From Alphaproteobacteria bacterium (GTDB lineage Bacteria; Pseudomonadota; Alphaproteobacteria; UBA9219): a DNA stretch of 52,092 nucleotides. The notes beneath the pieces are model-generated. The model was not told the DNA's origin and made no database searches. It was given only the letters and a program-made list of their open reading frames with translations. Position numbers and translations under genes: made by a program. The stretch spans positions 1 to 52,092 of the forward strand of contig JAGWIK010000015.1 in assembly GCA_028866275.1 (NCBI GenBank). The letters run 5' to 3'. Positions 27,405 to 36,021 of this stretch are shown here, piece after piece. The number at the start of each line of letters is the position of its first letter. The stretch's first letter is position 1.

Positions 27405-29399
27405 TCATCGTTTTAAGTCATTGAGAATTAACAAAGGTGCTTGTCCGCCCGCCAGCTTGGCGCGATAGATTTGCAGGTTTTCGATGATGCGCTCGACATA
27501 ATTGCGCGTTTCCTGAATGGGGATCAATTCGACCCAATCGATGGGGTCGATGCCGGGTTGGCGCGGATCGCCATAGGTTTGTATCCATTCGCGCACGCGG
27601 GCCGGGCCGGCATTATATCCCGCCAGCGCCAGAATATACGAACCGTTGAAATGGTCGATCTGCTGCTGCACGAACGCCGTGCCCAGCCGCAGATTATAAG
27701 GCGGTTCCACAAGGCGCGATTCCGAATAACGCATGCCCAGTTGCCGCGCCACATCGTGCGCCGTGCGCGGCATCAATTGCATCAGGCCGCGCGCGCCGAC
27801 GCCGCTGGAAACGCGGGGATTGAACTGGCTTTCCTGCCGGATCAACGCGTGGGTCAGCGCGGGTTCCGGCGGCGACGGCGCGCGCATGCGCAACAACGGA
27901 TAGCCGCCGTTGAAGATCAGCATGTTTTTCTGCGCCGCCGCCTTGACCGCCTGAATGCCCAGATCCGGCTGGCCGATTTGTTGCGCGATTTCCGCCAGAA
28001 CCACGAATTCGGCGCGGCGTTGCGCGGCGTCGACGGCGGCATGGAAAAAGGTGCGGGCGCGGTCGGTCTGGCCGATATTGTTCAGGTCGACAATGGCGCG
28101 GATCGGGTCGCGCGACATGATGGCGTGTCGTGCCACATCGGGCAGAGGCGGGTCGGATTTCGCCACCAGAACGGGCGTGGCGTAAAGCCGTGCGGTGGCC
28201 AGCTGGCCGTAATAAGTGGTGTCGAGCGCGGCGGCGTTTTCATAGGCTTGCTCGGCCTCGTTGCGGTCGCCCATCGCCTCGTAGCTGCGGCCCAGCCAAT
28301 AGGCGCCGCGCGCCCGTGAAATGGGGGTAAAGGCGTTGTCGTAAAGCGTCTGGAAATGCTGAAGCGCCACATCGGGCTTGTTCAAAAAACGCAACGCCAG
28401 CCAGCCGCTCAGAAATTCAGCCTGTGCCAGCGGCTTGCCCGCGCTCTGGCCATTGGCCGAGGCGAGCTGATAGGCCAGCGTGAAGTCGTGCGCGGCGATC
28501 GCGCGCCGCACTTCGATCTGGCGTTGTTCCCACCACGCTTTGGCATTATCCGGTTCGGGCGGCGGATTCATCAGGATGGCGTCGGCGTCGTTATCGTCGT
28601 TGCGTTTGATCAGCCAGCGCAATTTCTGATACAGCAATCCCGGGTCGTTGCGCGCGTCCGGCGGTACGCGATCCAGCCATGCTTCGGCATCGTCGTTTTG
28701 CGCCAGCGCAAGCCGCGCCTGCGCCACGGCGCGGTTGGTGGCGTCGAGCCACGGCATCATGCGGCGTGCGCCGGACTCGTCGTTTTTCCATAACAGCCTG
28801 TCCATACGCGCCCACATGGCGCCCGGCGGCAGCAACGGGCTAAACCGGCTGTAGAAGGCGATCAGATCGTCGCCGCTGAAATCGCCATTGACCCATCGGT
28901 CGCGAATGGCGTCGATGGCGGTCTGTGCCATGCCTGATTTATTCAGCGCGTCGACATAACGATAAAATCCCGTCAATGTGACGGGAGGGCGTGCCGCGTA
29001 CCACGCCACAACTTGCGACGGCACGGCGTCGGCGGGCATTTTCTGTTCGGCGATCATCTGGATGCCTTTAAGCCCCGGCCACCCCGGATTGCCTGCGATA
29101 AAGGCGTTGAGTTCTTCGAAACTGTAGTCATTGCCGGGCAGGGCCATGGCTTCGCCGCGCACGATCTTGGTTAATAACGGGTCGCGCCCGTGCGCCGCGA
29201 TGCTTTCGGCCAGTTGCGGGTTATTGGCGTCGATGGCGGCAAAGGCGCGGCGATACAGCTCTGCCTGGCTTTCCGGTTTTCGCGTGGCGGCGCGGTGATG
29301 CGAGGCGTGGTGGGGATGGTGGTGGCTGGCGGCGCAGGCGGGCGCGACGCCCAGCGCGAGGCAGAAGATCGGGGTCAGCAAGATGGGAAGGCGAGACAT
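27405..29399 (-). CDS. Soluble lytic murein transglycosylase (second of two)
   Basis: Periplasmic Slt70-like peptidoglycan hydrolase. 664 residues from the ATG at 29399; another in-frame ATG at 29417 exists, but the shorter form gives a cleaner signal peptide (LPILLTPIFCLALGVAPACA). A His-rich stretch follows the cleavage site (HHHPHHASHH). The body is helical repeats, and the C-terminal SLT domain carries the catalytic Glu in HALIRQESQFNPRVSSGVGARGLMQLMP, then ALAGYNAGPARVREW and the ETRNYVERI ending. It is divergently oriented from smpB with about 87 bp between. Confidence 0.93.
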   Translation of the reverse strand: MSRLPILLTPIFCLALGVAPACAASHHHPHHASHHRAATRKPESQAELYRRAFAAIDANNPQLAESIAAHGRDPLLTKIVRGEAMALPGNDYSFEELNAFIAGNPGWPGLKGIQMIAEQKMPADAVPSQVVAWYAARPPVTLTGFYRYVDALNKSGMAQTAIDAIRDRWVNGDFSGDDLIAFYSRFSPLLPPGAMWARMDRLLWKNDESGARRMMPWLDATNRAVAQARLALAQNDDAEAWLDRVPPDARNDPGLLYQKLRWLIKRNDDNDADAILMNPPPEPDNAKAWWEQRQIEVRRAIAAHDFTLAYQLASANGQSAGKPLAQAEFLSGWLALRFLNKPDVALQHFQTLYDNAFTPISRARGAYWLGRSYEAMGDRNEAEQAYENAAALDTTYYGQLATARLYATPVLVAKSDPPLPDVARHAIMSRDPIRAIVDLNNIGQTDRARTFFHAAVDAAQRRAEFVVLAEIAQQIGQPDLGIQAVKAAAQKNMLIFNGGYPLLRMRAPSPPEPALTHALIRQESQFNPRVSSGVGARGLMQLMPRTAHDVARQLGMRYSESRLVEPPYNLRLGTAFVQQQIDHFNGSYILALAGYNAGPARVREWIQTYGDPRQPGIDPIDWVELIPIQETRNYVERIIENLQIYRAKLAGGQAPLLILNDLKR

Positions 29400-29486
29400 G
29401 ATATCGGAATCGTCCATATCAACAGGAAATGTGGTTTAACAGATTCACCGGTGGACGCAAACTGTCGCGTCGGGTAAATAATCCCC

Positions 29487-29972
29487 ATGACGACAAAAGC
29501 CGAAGAACGCGCGCTGGCGCAGAAATATGTGGCGTTGAACCGCCGCGCGCGCCACGATTATTTCATTACCTCTACGGTCGAGGCCGGCATCGTGCTGGCC
29601 GGAACGGAGGTTAAATCGCTGCGTACCGGGCAGGCCAGCATTCAGGAATCCTTTGCCACGCCCAAGGATGGCGGCATTTATCTGCTGAATGCCTATATTC
29701 CCGAATATAAACAGGCAGGCGCGCATTTACAGCATGCCACGCGCCGGCCGCGCCAGTTGTTATTGCATAAACGCGAAGTCGATAAATTGCTGGGCGCGGT
29801 CAAGCGCGACGGGGTGACCTTGGTGCCGTTGGGCGTTTATTTCAATAAACGCGGCATCGCCAAGGTCGAAATCGGCCTCGCCAAAGGAAAGCACAAAGCC
29901 GATAAACGCGAAGCGATTAAGGAGCGCGACTGGAAGCGCGACAAAGCGCGGATCATGCGCGCGCGGGGATGA
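29487..29972 (+). CDS. smpB: tmRNA-binding protein SmpB
   Basis: Partner of tmRNA in rescuing stalled ribosomes. 161 residues: the OB-fold core begins [20 protein letters not shown], then [32 protein letters not shown] and [15 protein letters not shown]. The basic C-terminal tail [20 protein letters not shown], which enters the mRNA channel, is intact. The gene for tmRNA itself is not visible in this window. Stop codon lies 1 nt before the convergent neighbouring gene's stop. Confidence 0.97.
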   Translation: MTTKAEERALAQKYVALNRRARHDYFITSTVEAGIVLAGTEVKSLRTGQASIQESFATPKDGGIYLLNAYIPEYKQAGAHLQHATRRPRQLLLHKREVDKLLGAVKRDGVTLVPLGVYFNKRGIAKVEIGLAKGKHKADKREAIKERDWKRDKARIMRARG

Positions 29973-29973
29973 T

Positions 29974-30345
29974 TTACTGCGCTTTTTTCTGTAAATATGT
30001 GCGCGCCGCCGCGAATTCGCTGGCGTCTATATCGTCGTAATTCGGCGCGCCGACCTGCCCGGCGACATCCTGGCGCAAAATATCCTCGCTGATGCCTTTC
30101 AGGCGCGCCGTGTAAAACACCAACGCGTCGATTTCGGTTTTTTCATAGCGGTTCAGCGGGCGATGGCTGTTTTGCACCATGTGGCCCACGACCGCGCCGC
30201 CGCTGGCCGCCAGGAATGTGGTCAGGCACAAGGTCGTGAAAGACATTGTGACGCGCGTTTTTTTCACTGCCGCGTGGTTTTCGTCGATACCGGCGTTTAA
30301 AATTTCACGCGCCAGAAACACAATTTTTTCGCCCTGATCGTTCAT
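29974..30345 (-). CDS. Small single-pass membrane protein, unknown
   Basis: 123 residues. N-terminal 30 residues are polar, then a hydrophobic segment at about 33-55 (MSFTTLCLTTFLAASGGAVVGH), then a helical, acidic C-terminal domain NRYEKTEIDALVFYTARLKG and DDIDASEFAAARTYLQ. No family recognised. It is separated from the upstream XRE gene by about 155 bp of A/T-rich DNA that contains inverted TTGGTAAC/GTTACCAA copies, so it probably has its own promoter. Confidence 0.6.
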   Translation of the reverse strand: MNDQGEKIVFLAREILNAGIDENHAAVKKTRVTMSFTTLCLTTFLAASGGAVVGHMVQNSHRPLNRYEKTEIDALVFYTARLKGISEDILRQDVAGQVGAPNYDDIDASEFAAARTYLQKKAQ

Positions 30346-30346
30346 G

Positions 30347-30498
30347 TTGGTAACCCGTTTTATATTTTTATTTCAATATGTCCTTGGTATGGGTATTTTA
30401 TATCATGCAAACTTGAAACTAATTTGTGGAAAAGTTTAAAAGCTTGTTCTTTTTCAATAAGTTACCAATAATTTCCCATTTGTTACCTTTAAAAGGTA
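30347..30498. promoter_or_regulatory. A/T-rich intergenic region with GTTACC palindromes
   Basis: TTGGTAAC at 30347-30354 is the exact inverse of GTTACCAA at 30461-30468; a third GTTACC at 30482 opens into a 15-nt perfect palindrome with 7-bp arms (TACCTTT-A-AAAGGTA, 30484-30498) that ends 1 nt from the stop of the XRE gene. These look like operator half-sites, perhaps for that regulator, controlling the gene at 29974-30345. No regulator binding is shown by sequence alone. Confidence 0.35.
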
Positions 30499-30499
30499 G

Positions 30500-31000
30500 T
30501 TATTTGGCCTTGTGCTTTTTTCCCCGCAGCCCTTCATATTCCAGCAAATCATGAATTTGCGGGCTGATTGCCGCGATACGGGTTTTGCGGCTGGGCATAT
30601 CGCCGGCTTCATGCAGCCGGCGATAGATGGTGGCGGACATGGCGGCGAATTCGCGCGGTGTTAAATCGCGCCCCATTTCAGCAGCGGTTTCCTGCAAGCG
30701 CGTGATAATTTCGGTTAATAATTCGACATCCCGGCCAAAGGCGTCGCCATTGTTGTGGCCATCCGCGGCGGTATCATCGCCGCTCATCAACATTGCGGGG
30801 GTGGTTTGCAACGCGTCGGCCAGCGCCAGCACGGTGTCATACCGGGGAAAGCGCGACCGGCCTTCGATCATGTCGCGCACGGCGGTGGCGTTCAGCCCGG
30901 CGCGCAAAGACAGGCTGCGCGGGTTGAAACCGTGCTGGTCCATCAGCGCGCGCATGTTTTTAACCCATGCGGGGGTGGCGTTTTCTTTTTTCGATGTCAT
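30500..31000 (-). CDS. XRE-family transcriptional regulator
   Basis: 166 residues. Helix-turn-helix at about residues 16-70: MRALMDQHGFNPRSLSLRAGLNATAVRDMIEGRSRFPRYDTVLALADAL, a standard Cro/C1-type DNA-binding domain. The C-terminal part is helical (LLTEIITRLQETAAEMGRDL) without a peptidase or sensor motif. It begins 9 bp after the PAP2 phosphatase gene and is likely the last gene of that envelope operon. Target sites could be the nearby GTTACC palindromes, which is speculation. Confidence 0.82.
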   Translation of the reverse strand: MTSKKENATPAWVKNMRALMDQHGFNPRSLSLRAGLNATAVRDMIEGRSRFPRYDTVLALADALQTTPAMLMSGDDTAADGHNNGDAFGRDVELLTEIITRLQETAAEMGRDLTPREFAAMSATIYRRLHEAGDMPSRKTRIAAISPQIHDLLEYEGLRGKKHKAK

Positions 31001-31009
31001 GCAGGGTTT

Positions 31010-31705
31010 TTAGCCGTTGGCGACGTTCGTGTCAATGGGAAAAATAACACGCCACGGCTGAAGTTTCCTATACGCCAAAAACACCCGCACCGTCAGGCTG
31101 CCTAAAACCGCTCCGGCGCAGACATCGGACACATAATGCGCGTCGACCATCACGCGGCTGAGCCCCAGCGTGACGGCGATGGCCAGCCACAGGGGGCGCA
31201 ACCGCGGATACAGCGCGCACAAAGAAAACCCCAAGGCGAAAGCCGTGGTGGTATGGCCCGACGGCATGCTGTTCCATGCGAAGCCGGCGGTCGTGAAGAA
31301 ATGAAACCCGTAAAGATTGTCGCGCAGCAATTCGACGGGGCGGGCACGACCGATGATGGGTTTAAAAATATCGGCGACAATGCCGGATACGGCGATTGTC
31401 AGAAAGACAAACAGCGCGCGCGATCCGATATAGGCGCACAGCCGCCGCGCGAAAGGCGGGGCGCTTTGCGCGCGCGACAGAAAGCCGCACAGAATGGTCG
31501 CGATGCCGCAAAGCCACAGATACCATGTCGATTTACCGAAATTGGTGATGTGGCGAAAAAAATCGATCAGCGCGTGATGCGTGGTGTCAAGTCCGTGCGC
31601 CCATAACGCTATCGGGCGATCGGCAAACAGCATCAACGCCGTTTCGATCAGGAGAAACAGGGCGGTCAGCGCGGCCATGCGCGAGATATTGATGTTCCGG
31701 GTCAT
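31010..31705 (-). CDS. PAP2-family membrane phosphatase
   Basis: 231 residues with about six membrane segments. The three-part phosphatase signature is present: KPIIGRARP (C1), SMPSGHTTTAFAL (C2) and SRVMVDAHYVSDVCAGAVLGS (C3, catalytic His), acting on the periplasmic face. It sits between an ArnT-like glycosyltransferase gene 7 bp upstream and an XRE regulator, which favours a lipid substrate such as lipid A or undecaprenyl pyrophosphate. LpxE/LpxF-like activity is possible but cannot be read from the sequence. Confidence 0.87.
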   Translation of the reverse strand: MTRNINISRMAALTALFLLIETALMLFADRPIALWAHGLDTTHHALIDFFRHITNFGKSTWYLWLCGIATILCGFLSRAQSAPPFARRLCAYIGSRALFVFLTIAVSGIVADIFKPIIGRARPVELLRDNLYGFHFFTTAGFAWNSMPSGHTTTAFALGFSLCALYPRLRPLWLAIAVTLGLSRVMVDAHYVSDVCAGAVLGSLTVRVFLAYRKLQPWRVIFPIDTNVANG

Positions 31706-31712
31706 GATGTCC

Positions 31713-33416
31713 TCACGATGGCGGCATGCGATACAAAGTCAACGTCGCCGCGCCGCCATGCCCGCTATTAAGTCCGGTGATTGTCCGAACTGCGACGGGG
31801 CGGGGCGCGTCTGCGGGAAATGCGGACAAAAACGCGGGTATGTTTTTGGCGGTGATGACGGCGACACGGCATGAATCCTGTTGCAACGCCCGCGCTGCCG
31901 CCGCGCCGTCCGGGGCCATGATGGTGTCCGTGCCGCCTAGAAAGGCGAGGCTCGGTTCATGATAACCCGCGGCGACAATTTGCCGGTGTCCGTGCGCCGC
32001 GCATTGGCCGGATTGACCGGCGATGCTGTCGGCGGCATCGACGACTTCACGGGATAGCCAGACATGACGCAAATCCGGCAAGGTGTCGCCGAATGTCACG
32101 GCCATGAAGATCAAGCCGCCTGCGGCCATGACGGCGATGCTGGCCGGTTTGTCGCGCAGCATGAACATCAATGCCGCGCCCTGTGCCAAAATCAAGATGG
32201 CACCCGCCGCAATTTGCGGCGCGCTGAACGCGCCGTCGCTGAGATAGGGCAGAATGGAAAACAGCACGGCGAAGCCCGCGCCGATGAATATCCACAAGCC
32301 GATGATAAGGGCCACGGGCAGGCGCCGCGTGGTCGTCGAGATGGTCGGCAATCCGTCTTGCACGAATTTGCCCGCCATCAAGGCCAGCGCGGGATAAGTC
32401 GGCAAGACGTAATGCGGTAATTTGGTGAGCGATAATTCGAACACGATCCACGCCGGAATCAGCCAGCCCAGGCAGAATTTGACTTTATCATCGTGCCGGT
32501 TTTTCCACGCGTCGGGCGCGGCAAGGACAACGAACAGCGAAAAGGGAAAAAACGCAATGGGCAGGGCCATCAGATGCAGACCCGGCGGCATGATGCCGCG
32601 ATTTTGTCCCTGCCAGATTTTGGCCAGCATGTCGTGCCCTGCCGATTTCTCGATAAACGCTCCGTGACTTTGCATCGTGATGGCAATGAACCACGGCGAT
32701 ACCAGCGCGAGCATATAAACGATGCCGATGCCGGGGCGCAGCGCGCGCAGCCAGGAAATAGTGCCGTCGGCGATGCGCAGCCATAAAAGCGTGCCGAGCA
32801 CCGGCAGCAGGATAATCGGCCCCTTGATCAGGATGCCGGCCGCCATCGCCGTCCAGAATAGCAAGGGCATTGCCCAGCCGGACGCCTGCCGCAGATAGGC
32901 GCGCGCCAGCGCATATTGCGCGGCCACGACGCAGGCCAGAAGCATGGCATCGGTTTTCGCCAGCCGCGCCTCGACATTCAGCAAGACGCAGCCCGCCAGC
33001 ATGACGGCGGCCAGCAACCCCGCCGCAGGGCCGAACAGCAGGTCGCCGATGGCCGCCGTCAGAAGCACGGCCGTCGTCGCGCCGACGAAAGACGGCACGC
33101 GATAGGCCCATATTTGATTCAGGTGATGCGGGTTCAGCATGCGCGCCGCCGCGCTTTGCAGCCAGTAAATGCCGATGGGTTTCTGGTAACGCGGTTTGTC
33201 CTGCAGGCGGATATCGACGTAATCGCCGCTTTCGACCATTTGCTTGCTGGCCTGCGCAAACGACGATTCATCGCGGTCGGTCGGCGGCATGGTCGCGATG
33301 CCGGGTGTAAAAAATCCGATGCACAGTACGCATAAAAACACATAGCCCAGCAAGCCGAGGCGTTTTTTGCCGGGGGCGTAAAAAGCCGCGGGAATGCCGA
33401 ACAACGTTTCAGACAT
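31713..33416 (-). CDS. ArnT-like membrane glycosyltransferase
   Basis: 567 residues with about twelve membrane segments, GT39/GT83 superfamily: enzymes that move a sugar from a polyprenyl-phosphate donor onto lipid A or another periplasmic acceptor. The N-terminal periplasmic loop carries the acidic catalytic patch TMPPTDRDESSFAQASKQM and the hallmark KPRYQKPIGIYWLQ. The ATG at 33416 overlaps the stop of the LAB_N gene; an upstream extension of the open frame lies wholly inside that gene and is rejected. The sugar may not be aminoarabinose. Confidence 0.85.
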   Translation of the reverse strand: MSETLFGIPAAFYAPGKKRLGLLGYVFLCVLCIGFFTPGIATMPPTDRDESSFAQASKQMVESGDYVDIRLQDKPRYQKPIGIYWLQSAAARMLNPHHLNQIWAYRVPSFVGATTAVLLTAAIGDLLFGPAAGLLAAVMLAGCVLLNVEARLAKTDAMLLACVVAAQYALARAYLRQASGWAMPLLFWTAMAAGILIKGPIILLPVLGTLLWLRIADGTISWLRALRPGIGIVYMLALVSPWFIAITMQSHGAFIEKSAGHDMLAKIWQGQNRGIMPPGLHLMALPIAFFPFSLFVVLAAPDAWKNRHDDKVKFCLGWLIPAWIVFELSLTKLPHYVLPTYPALALMAGKFVQDGLPTISTTTRRLPVALIIGLWIFIGAGFAVLFSILPYLSDGAFSAPQIAAGAILILAQGAALMFMLRDKPASIAVMAAGGLIFMAVTFGDTLPDLRHVWLSREVVDAADSIAGQSGQCAAHGHRQIVAAGYHEPSLAFLGGTDTIMAPDGAAAARALQQDSCRVAVITAKNIPAFLSAFPADAPRPVAVRTITGLNSGHGGAATLTLYRMPPS

Positions 33417-33708
33417 CTCTGACAAACCGGTGTTTGTGGATGAAATACAGGTTGCGCAGATAGATGAACACGCCCAGACCCTGGCCGAGGATAAAGACGA
33501 TATCCTGTTGGTGCAAGGCATAGACGAAGACGATAATGCCGCCCGCGAGGCTGAAATACCAGAACATTTCCGGCATGACGCTTTGCTTGGCGCGTTCGCT
33601 GGCGATCCATTGCACGACAAAACGCATCATAAACATGGCCTGTCCGAACAGGCCGATAAAAGTCCATAAAGTCAGATGGGCGACGACCCAGTTCATCAAT
33701 TGCTGCAT
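33409..33708 (-). CDS. LAB_N domain protein (lipid A biosynthesis N-terminal domain)
   Basis: 99 residues, three membrane helices. The pattern GQAMFMMRFVVQWIASERAKQS followed by PEMFWYFSLAGGIIVFVYAL and GQGLGVFIYLRNLYFI is that of the short LAB_N family, often found next to polyprenyl-phosphate sugar transferases. The ATG follows AGGAATCCCC. It overlaps the ArnT-like gene by 8 nt and begins the operon. The GT2 polyprenyl-phosphate sugar synthase frequently seen with this pair is absent here. Confidence 0.85.
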   Translation of the reverse strand: MQQLMNWVVAHLTLWTFIGLFGQAMFMMRFVVQWIASERAKQSVMPEMFWYFSLAGGIIVFVYALHQQDIVFILGQGLGVFIYLRNLYFIHKHRFVRDV

Positions 33709-33806
33709 GGGGATTCCTGTTTGTTTTCTTGGTTATCCCCCGAGTCGCGGGGCGGGGCAAGCCTGTTGCTTGCTTGACATGCCGATACCGCGCGGCCTAC
33801 AAGTTG

Positions 33807-33821
33807 TGTTATAAAGTAACA
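33807..33821. promoter_or_regulatory. Candidate Zur box upstream of znuC
   Basis: TGTTATAAAGTAACA is a near-perfect palindrome (TGTTA...TAACA) matching the core of the known proteobacterial Zur operator (GTTATA-x-TATAAC type). It ends 11 bp before the znuC start codon and sits in the 123-bp gap from the divergent LAB_N gene, where repression of znuC by Zur plus zinc would be expected. Confidence 0.65.
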
Positions 33822-33831
33822 GAATATAGTA

Positions 33832-34581
33832 ATGTGCGTGCCTGTAACGCTTCACAACCTGTCCGCGGGGTATGACCGCCACCCCGCCGTGCATCATGTC
33901 AGCGGCCAATTCCCCGACGCGTCGATGACGGCGATCGTCGGGCCCAACGGCGGCGGTAAAAGCACGTTGCTGAAATGTCTGGCCGGTTTCGTGCCGCCCA
34001 TGACCGGACATATCGATTTCGGCGGACTCTCGCCGCGGGATATTGCCTATCTGCCCCAACAATTCGAAATTGACCGCACCTTTCCCATTTCGGTGCTTGA
34101 AACCGTGATGCTGGGCCATTGGCCGCGCACGGGGGCGTGGGGACGCTATACCGCGCGCCACCGTGCCGAGGCGATGGATGCGCTGGCGTTGGTCGGCATG
34201 CGTGATTTTGCCGCGCGGCCGGTTGTATCGCTGTCCACGGGGCAATGGCAGCGCGTGCTGTTCGCGCGGCTCAGCCTGCAACGCGCCAAACTGATTTTGC
34301 TCGACGAACCTTTTGCCGCCATCGACGGGCGCACGACCCATGATCTGCTGCATGTGCTGGAACAATGGCAGGGTGCGGGCCGCACGATTATCTGCGTCAT
34401 GCATGACTTTGCGCTGGTGCGCGATCATTTTCCGCAAACGATGCTGTTGGCGCGCGATCTGGTCGCGTGGGGCGTGACGGCGGCGGTGATGAACGATGCC
34501 AATCTGGCCCGCGCCACGGCATCGGCAAGCCATTGGGACGATCGTGCCGGTTTATGCGCGGTGGATAAGGGGGCGGCATGA
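33832..34581 (+). CDS. znuC: Zinc/manganese-type ABC transporter ATPase
   Basis: Cytoplasmic ATPase of a metal importer. 249 residues: Walker A GPNGGGKSTLLK, Q-loop YLPQQFEIDRTFPISVLETV, signature LSTGQWQRVLFARL, Walker B LILLDEPFAAID and the switch His in VMHDFALVRDHF. The LPQ/FPI pattern after the Q-loop and the linked permease indicate the zinc/manganese class; zinc is preferred because of the Zur-like palindrome just upstream. Binding site for ribosomes is weak. Its stop overlaps the permease ATG as ATGA. The periplasmic binding protein gene is not in this window. Confidence 0.88.
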   Translation: MCVPVTLHNLSAGYDRHPAVHHVSGQFPDASMTAIVGPNGGGKSTLLKCLAGFVPPMTGHIDFGGLSPRDIAYLPQQFEIDRTFPISVLETVMLGHWPRTGAWGRYTARHRAEAMDALALVGMRDFAARPVVSLSTGQWQRVLFARLSLQRAKLILLDEPFAAIDGRTTHDLLHVLEQWQGAGRTIICVMHDFALVRDHFPQTMLLARDLVAWGVTAAVMNDANLARATASASHWDDRAGLCAVDKGAA

Positions 34582-35432
34582 TGACTGTCGATTTAACCAG
34601 TCCTGCTTTTCATCGTGCTTTGCTGGGCGCCCTGTGCGTGTCGTTCGGCAGCGCGCCGATCGGCGTGTTTCTGGTTCTGCGCCGCATGAGCCTGATCGGC
34701 GACGTTATCGCGCATGCCATTTTGCCGGGCACGGCGGCGGCTTTTATCATGTACGGGTTTTCGCTGGCGGCGATGAGCGTGGGCGGCGTGATCGCGGGGC
34801 TTGCGGTCGCGCTGGCGGCCGGCGTCGTGACCCGCGTCACCGCGTTGCGCGAAGACGCGTCATTGGCCGCGTTTTATTTAATCGCCGTCGCGGCGGGCGT
34901 GATGATGTTGGCGTTGCATGGCAGCGCGCAAAATCTGGAAGACGTTCTGTTCGGCAACGCGCAATCATTGACGCCCGATGCGGTATGGATGATGACGGGC
35001 ACATGCGCCGTGACGATTGTGACGATGCTGGCGATTTACCGGCCTCTGGTCGTGGAATCTTTCGATCCCGTGTTTTTGCGGTCGGTCGGCGGGCGCGGCG
35101 GGCTGGTTCATGCCGTGTTTATCGGTCTGGCGGTTTTGAATATGGTCGAAAGCTATCGCGCGATGGGCACGTTGATGTCGGCGGGGCTGATGTTGATACC
35201 GGCAATTTCGGCGCAGTTCTGGACGCGCAATTTGCGCATGATGATCGCGGTTGCCGTGGGTATTGCCGCCGTGTCGTCGATCTCGGGGCTGGTGGTGGCG
35301 ATGGGCGCGCATGTGCCGCCCGGCCCGGCGATTATTTTGATCGCCGGCGCCATTTACCTGTTTTCGCTATGTCTGGGGCGGTTTGGCAGCGTACGCGCCA
35401 AATATTTTCCGGCGCGGCATCTGGCGCACTGA
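34578..35432 (+). CDS. znuB: Zinc/manganese-type ABC transporter permease
   Basis: 284 residues with about eight membrane helices, ABC-3 family. The opening FHRALLGALCVSFGSAPIGVFLVLRRMSLIGDVIAHAIL and the mid-protein MGTLMSAGLMLIPAISA (cytoplasmic coupling region) are typical. Overlaps znuC by 4 nt, and a second ATG at 34581 is equally possible. It forms the membrane channel for the ATPase encoded upstream; the two are an operon. No binding-protein gene follows. Confidence 0.88.
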   Translation: MMTVDLTSPAFHRALLGALCVSFGSAPIGVFLVLRRMSLIGDVIAHAILPGTAAAFIMYGFSLAAMSVGGVIAGLAVALAAGVVTRVTALREDASLAAFYLIAVAAGVMMLALHGSAQNLEDVLFGNAQSLTPDAVWMMTGTCAVTIVTMLAIYRPLVVESFDPVFLRSVGGRGGLVHAVFIGLAVLNMVESYRAMGTLMSAGLMLIPAISAQFWTRNLRMMIAVAVGIAAVSSISGLVVAMGAHVPPGPAIILIAGAIYLFSLCLGRFGSVRAKYFPARHLAH

Positions 35433-35433
35433 T

Positions 35434-35643
35434 TTACCTTCCGGCAAAACCGGCGCGGCGCAGATTTTCCATATGTTCGGGCTGTTCCAGCAATTCCGAC
35501 GGGATCATGCCGCCCGTCGTGACGCCGCCCAGTTCCTTTGCCGCGCGCAGCAAAATAGGCGTGGCGTCGCTGGGGTGCTGCAACGCATCGCTGACAAGGC
35601 CGCAAAGGGCGAGATAGGTCGCGGGTGAAACTTCAACTAACAC
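35434..35643 (-). CDS. Small unknown protein, 69 residues
   Basis: Starts at GTG 35643, with AGGA 9 nt upstream, giving MLVEVSPATYLALCGLVSDA; a longer frame from 35664 is possible but lacks such a site. The sequence is helical, with a Gly-rich turn GVTTGGMIPSELL. Converges with znuB, 1 bp apart. No family recognised; real but uncharacterised. Confidence 0.5.
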   Translation of the reverse strand: MLVEVSPATYLALCGLVSDALQHPSDATPILLRAAKELGGVTTGGMIPSELLEQPEHMENLRRAGFAGR

Positions 35644-35789
35644 TGTACTGATCCTTTTTTGCACTTCTTTTGTATGTCTATCCGTTAATTCCTAATCTGA
35701 CCTTAAGGGCAAATCATGAAAGCAAAAAACTTTTTCGACATGAAATTTTTCCGGAAAGTCATGAAAGTAATTGGGTTGTTTACAGGTGG

Positions 35790-35803
35790 TAGGTTGTAAC
35801 CTA
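35790..35803. promoter_or_regulatory. Palindrome TAGGTTGTAACCTA
   Basis: Perfect 14-bp palindrome, 45 bp before a small plus-strand gene, in the 204-bp gap 35644-35847. The same gap contains TCATGAAAG twice (35714, 35759). Suggests an operator for the gene that follows; nothing else is seen in the gap. Confidence 0.3.
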
Positions 35804-35847
35804 TTTAGGGCAAGAATTGGCGGGACTTTATTCAAAAGGAAGACAAA

Positions 35848-36021
35848 ATGAAGAAAAACGGACCGAGTGCTTTTCACGATTTATTGGCCAAGGCTGCGGC
35901 CGAGGCGACGACGGCGCAATCTCAAGCCGGCTCAGAGGAAGCTGTACGGGTCGATATCTATGATAAGACGAAGCTTGTTGAGTGGTTTTATATTTCCCAG
36001 CCAATGCCGAAGCAGGGCTGA
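35848..36021 (+). CDS. Possible small protein, 57 residues, tail antisense to priA
   Basis: ATG at 35848 has an excellent binding site (AGGAAG, 5 nt upstream). Product begins MKKNGPSAFHDLLAKAAAEA and continues with an acidic, Ala/Gln-rich segment; the last 30 residues (from VRVDIYDKT) are read antisense to the 3' end of priA, overlapping it by 90 nt. Such overlap is unusual, and the shared part is constrained by priA, so only the first half can be judged as coding. Could be a real small protein with a palindromic operator upstream, or chance. Confidence 0.35.
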   Translation: MKKNGPSAFHDLLAKAAAEATTAQSQAGSEEAVRVDIYDKTKLVEWFYISQPMPKQG

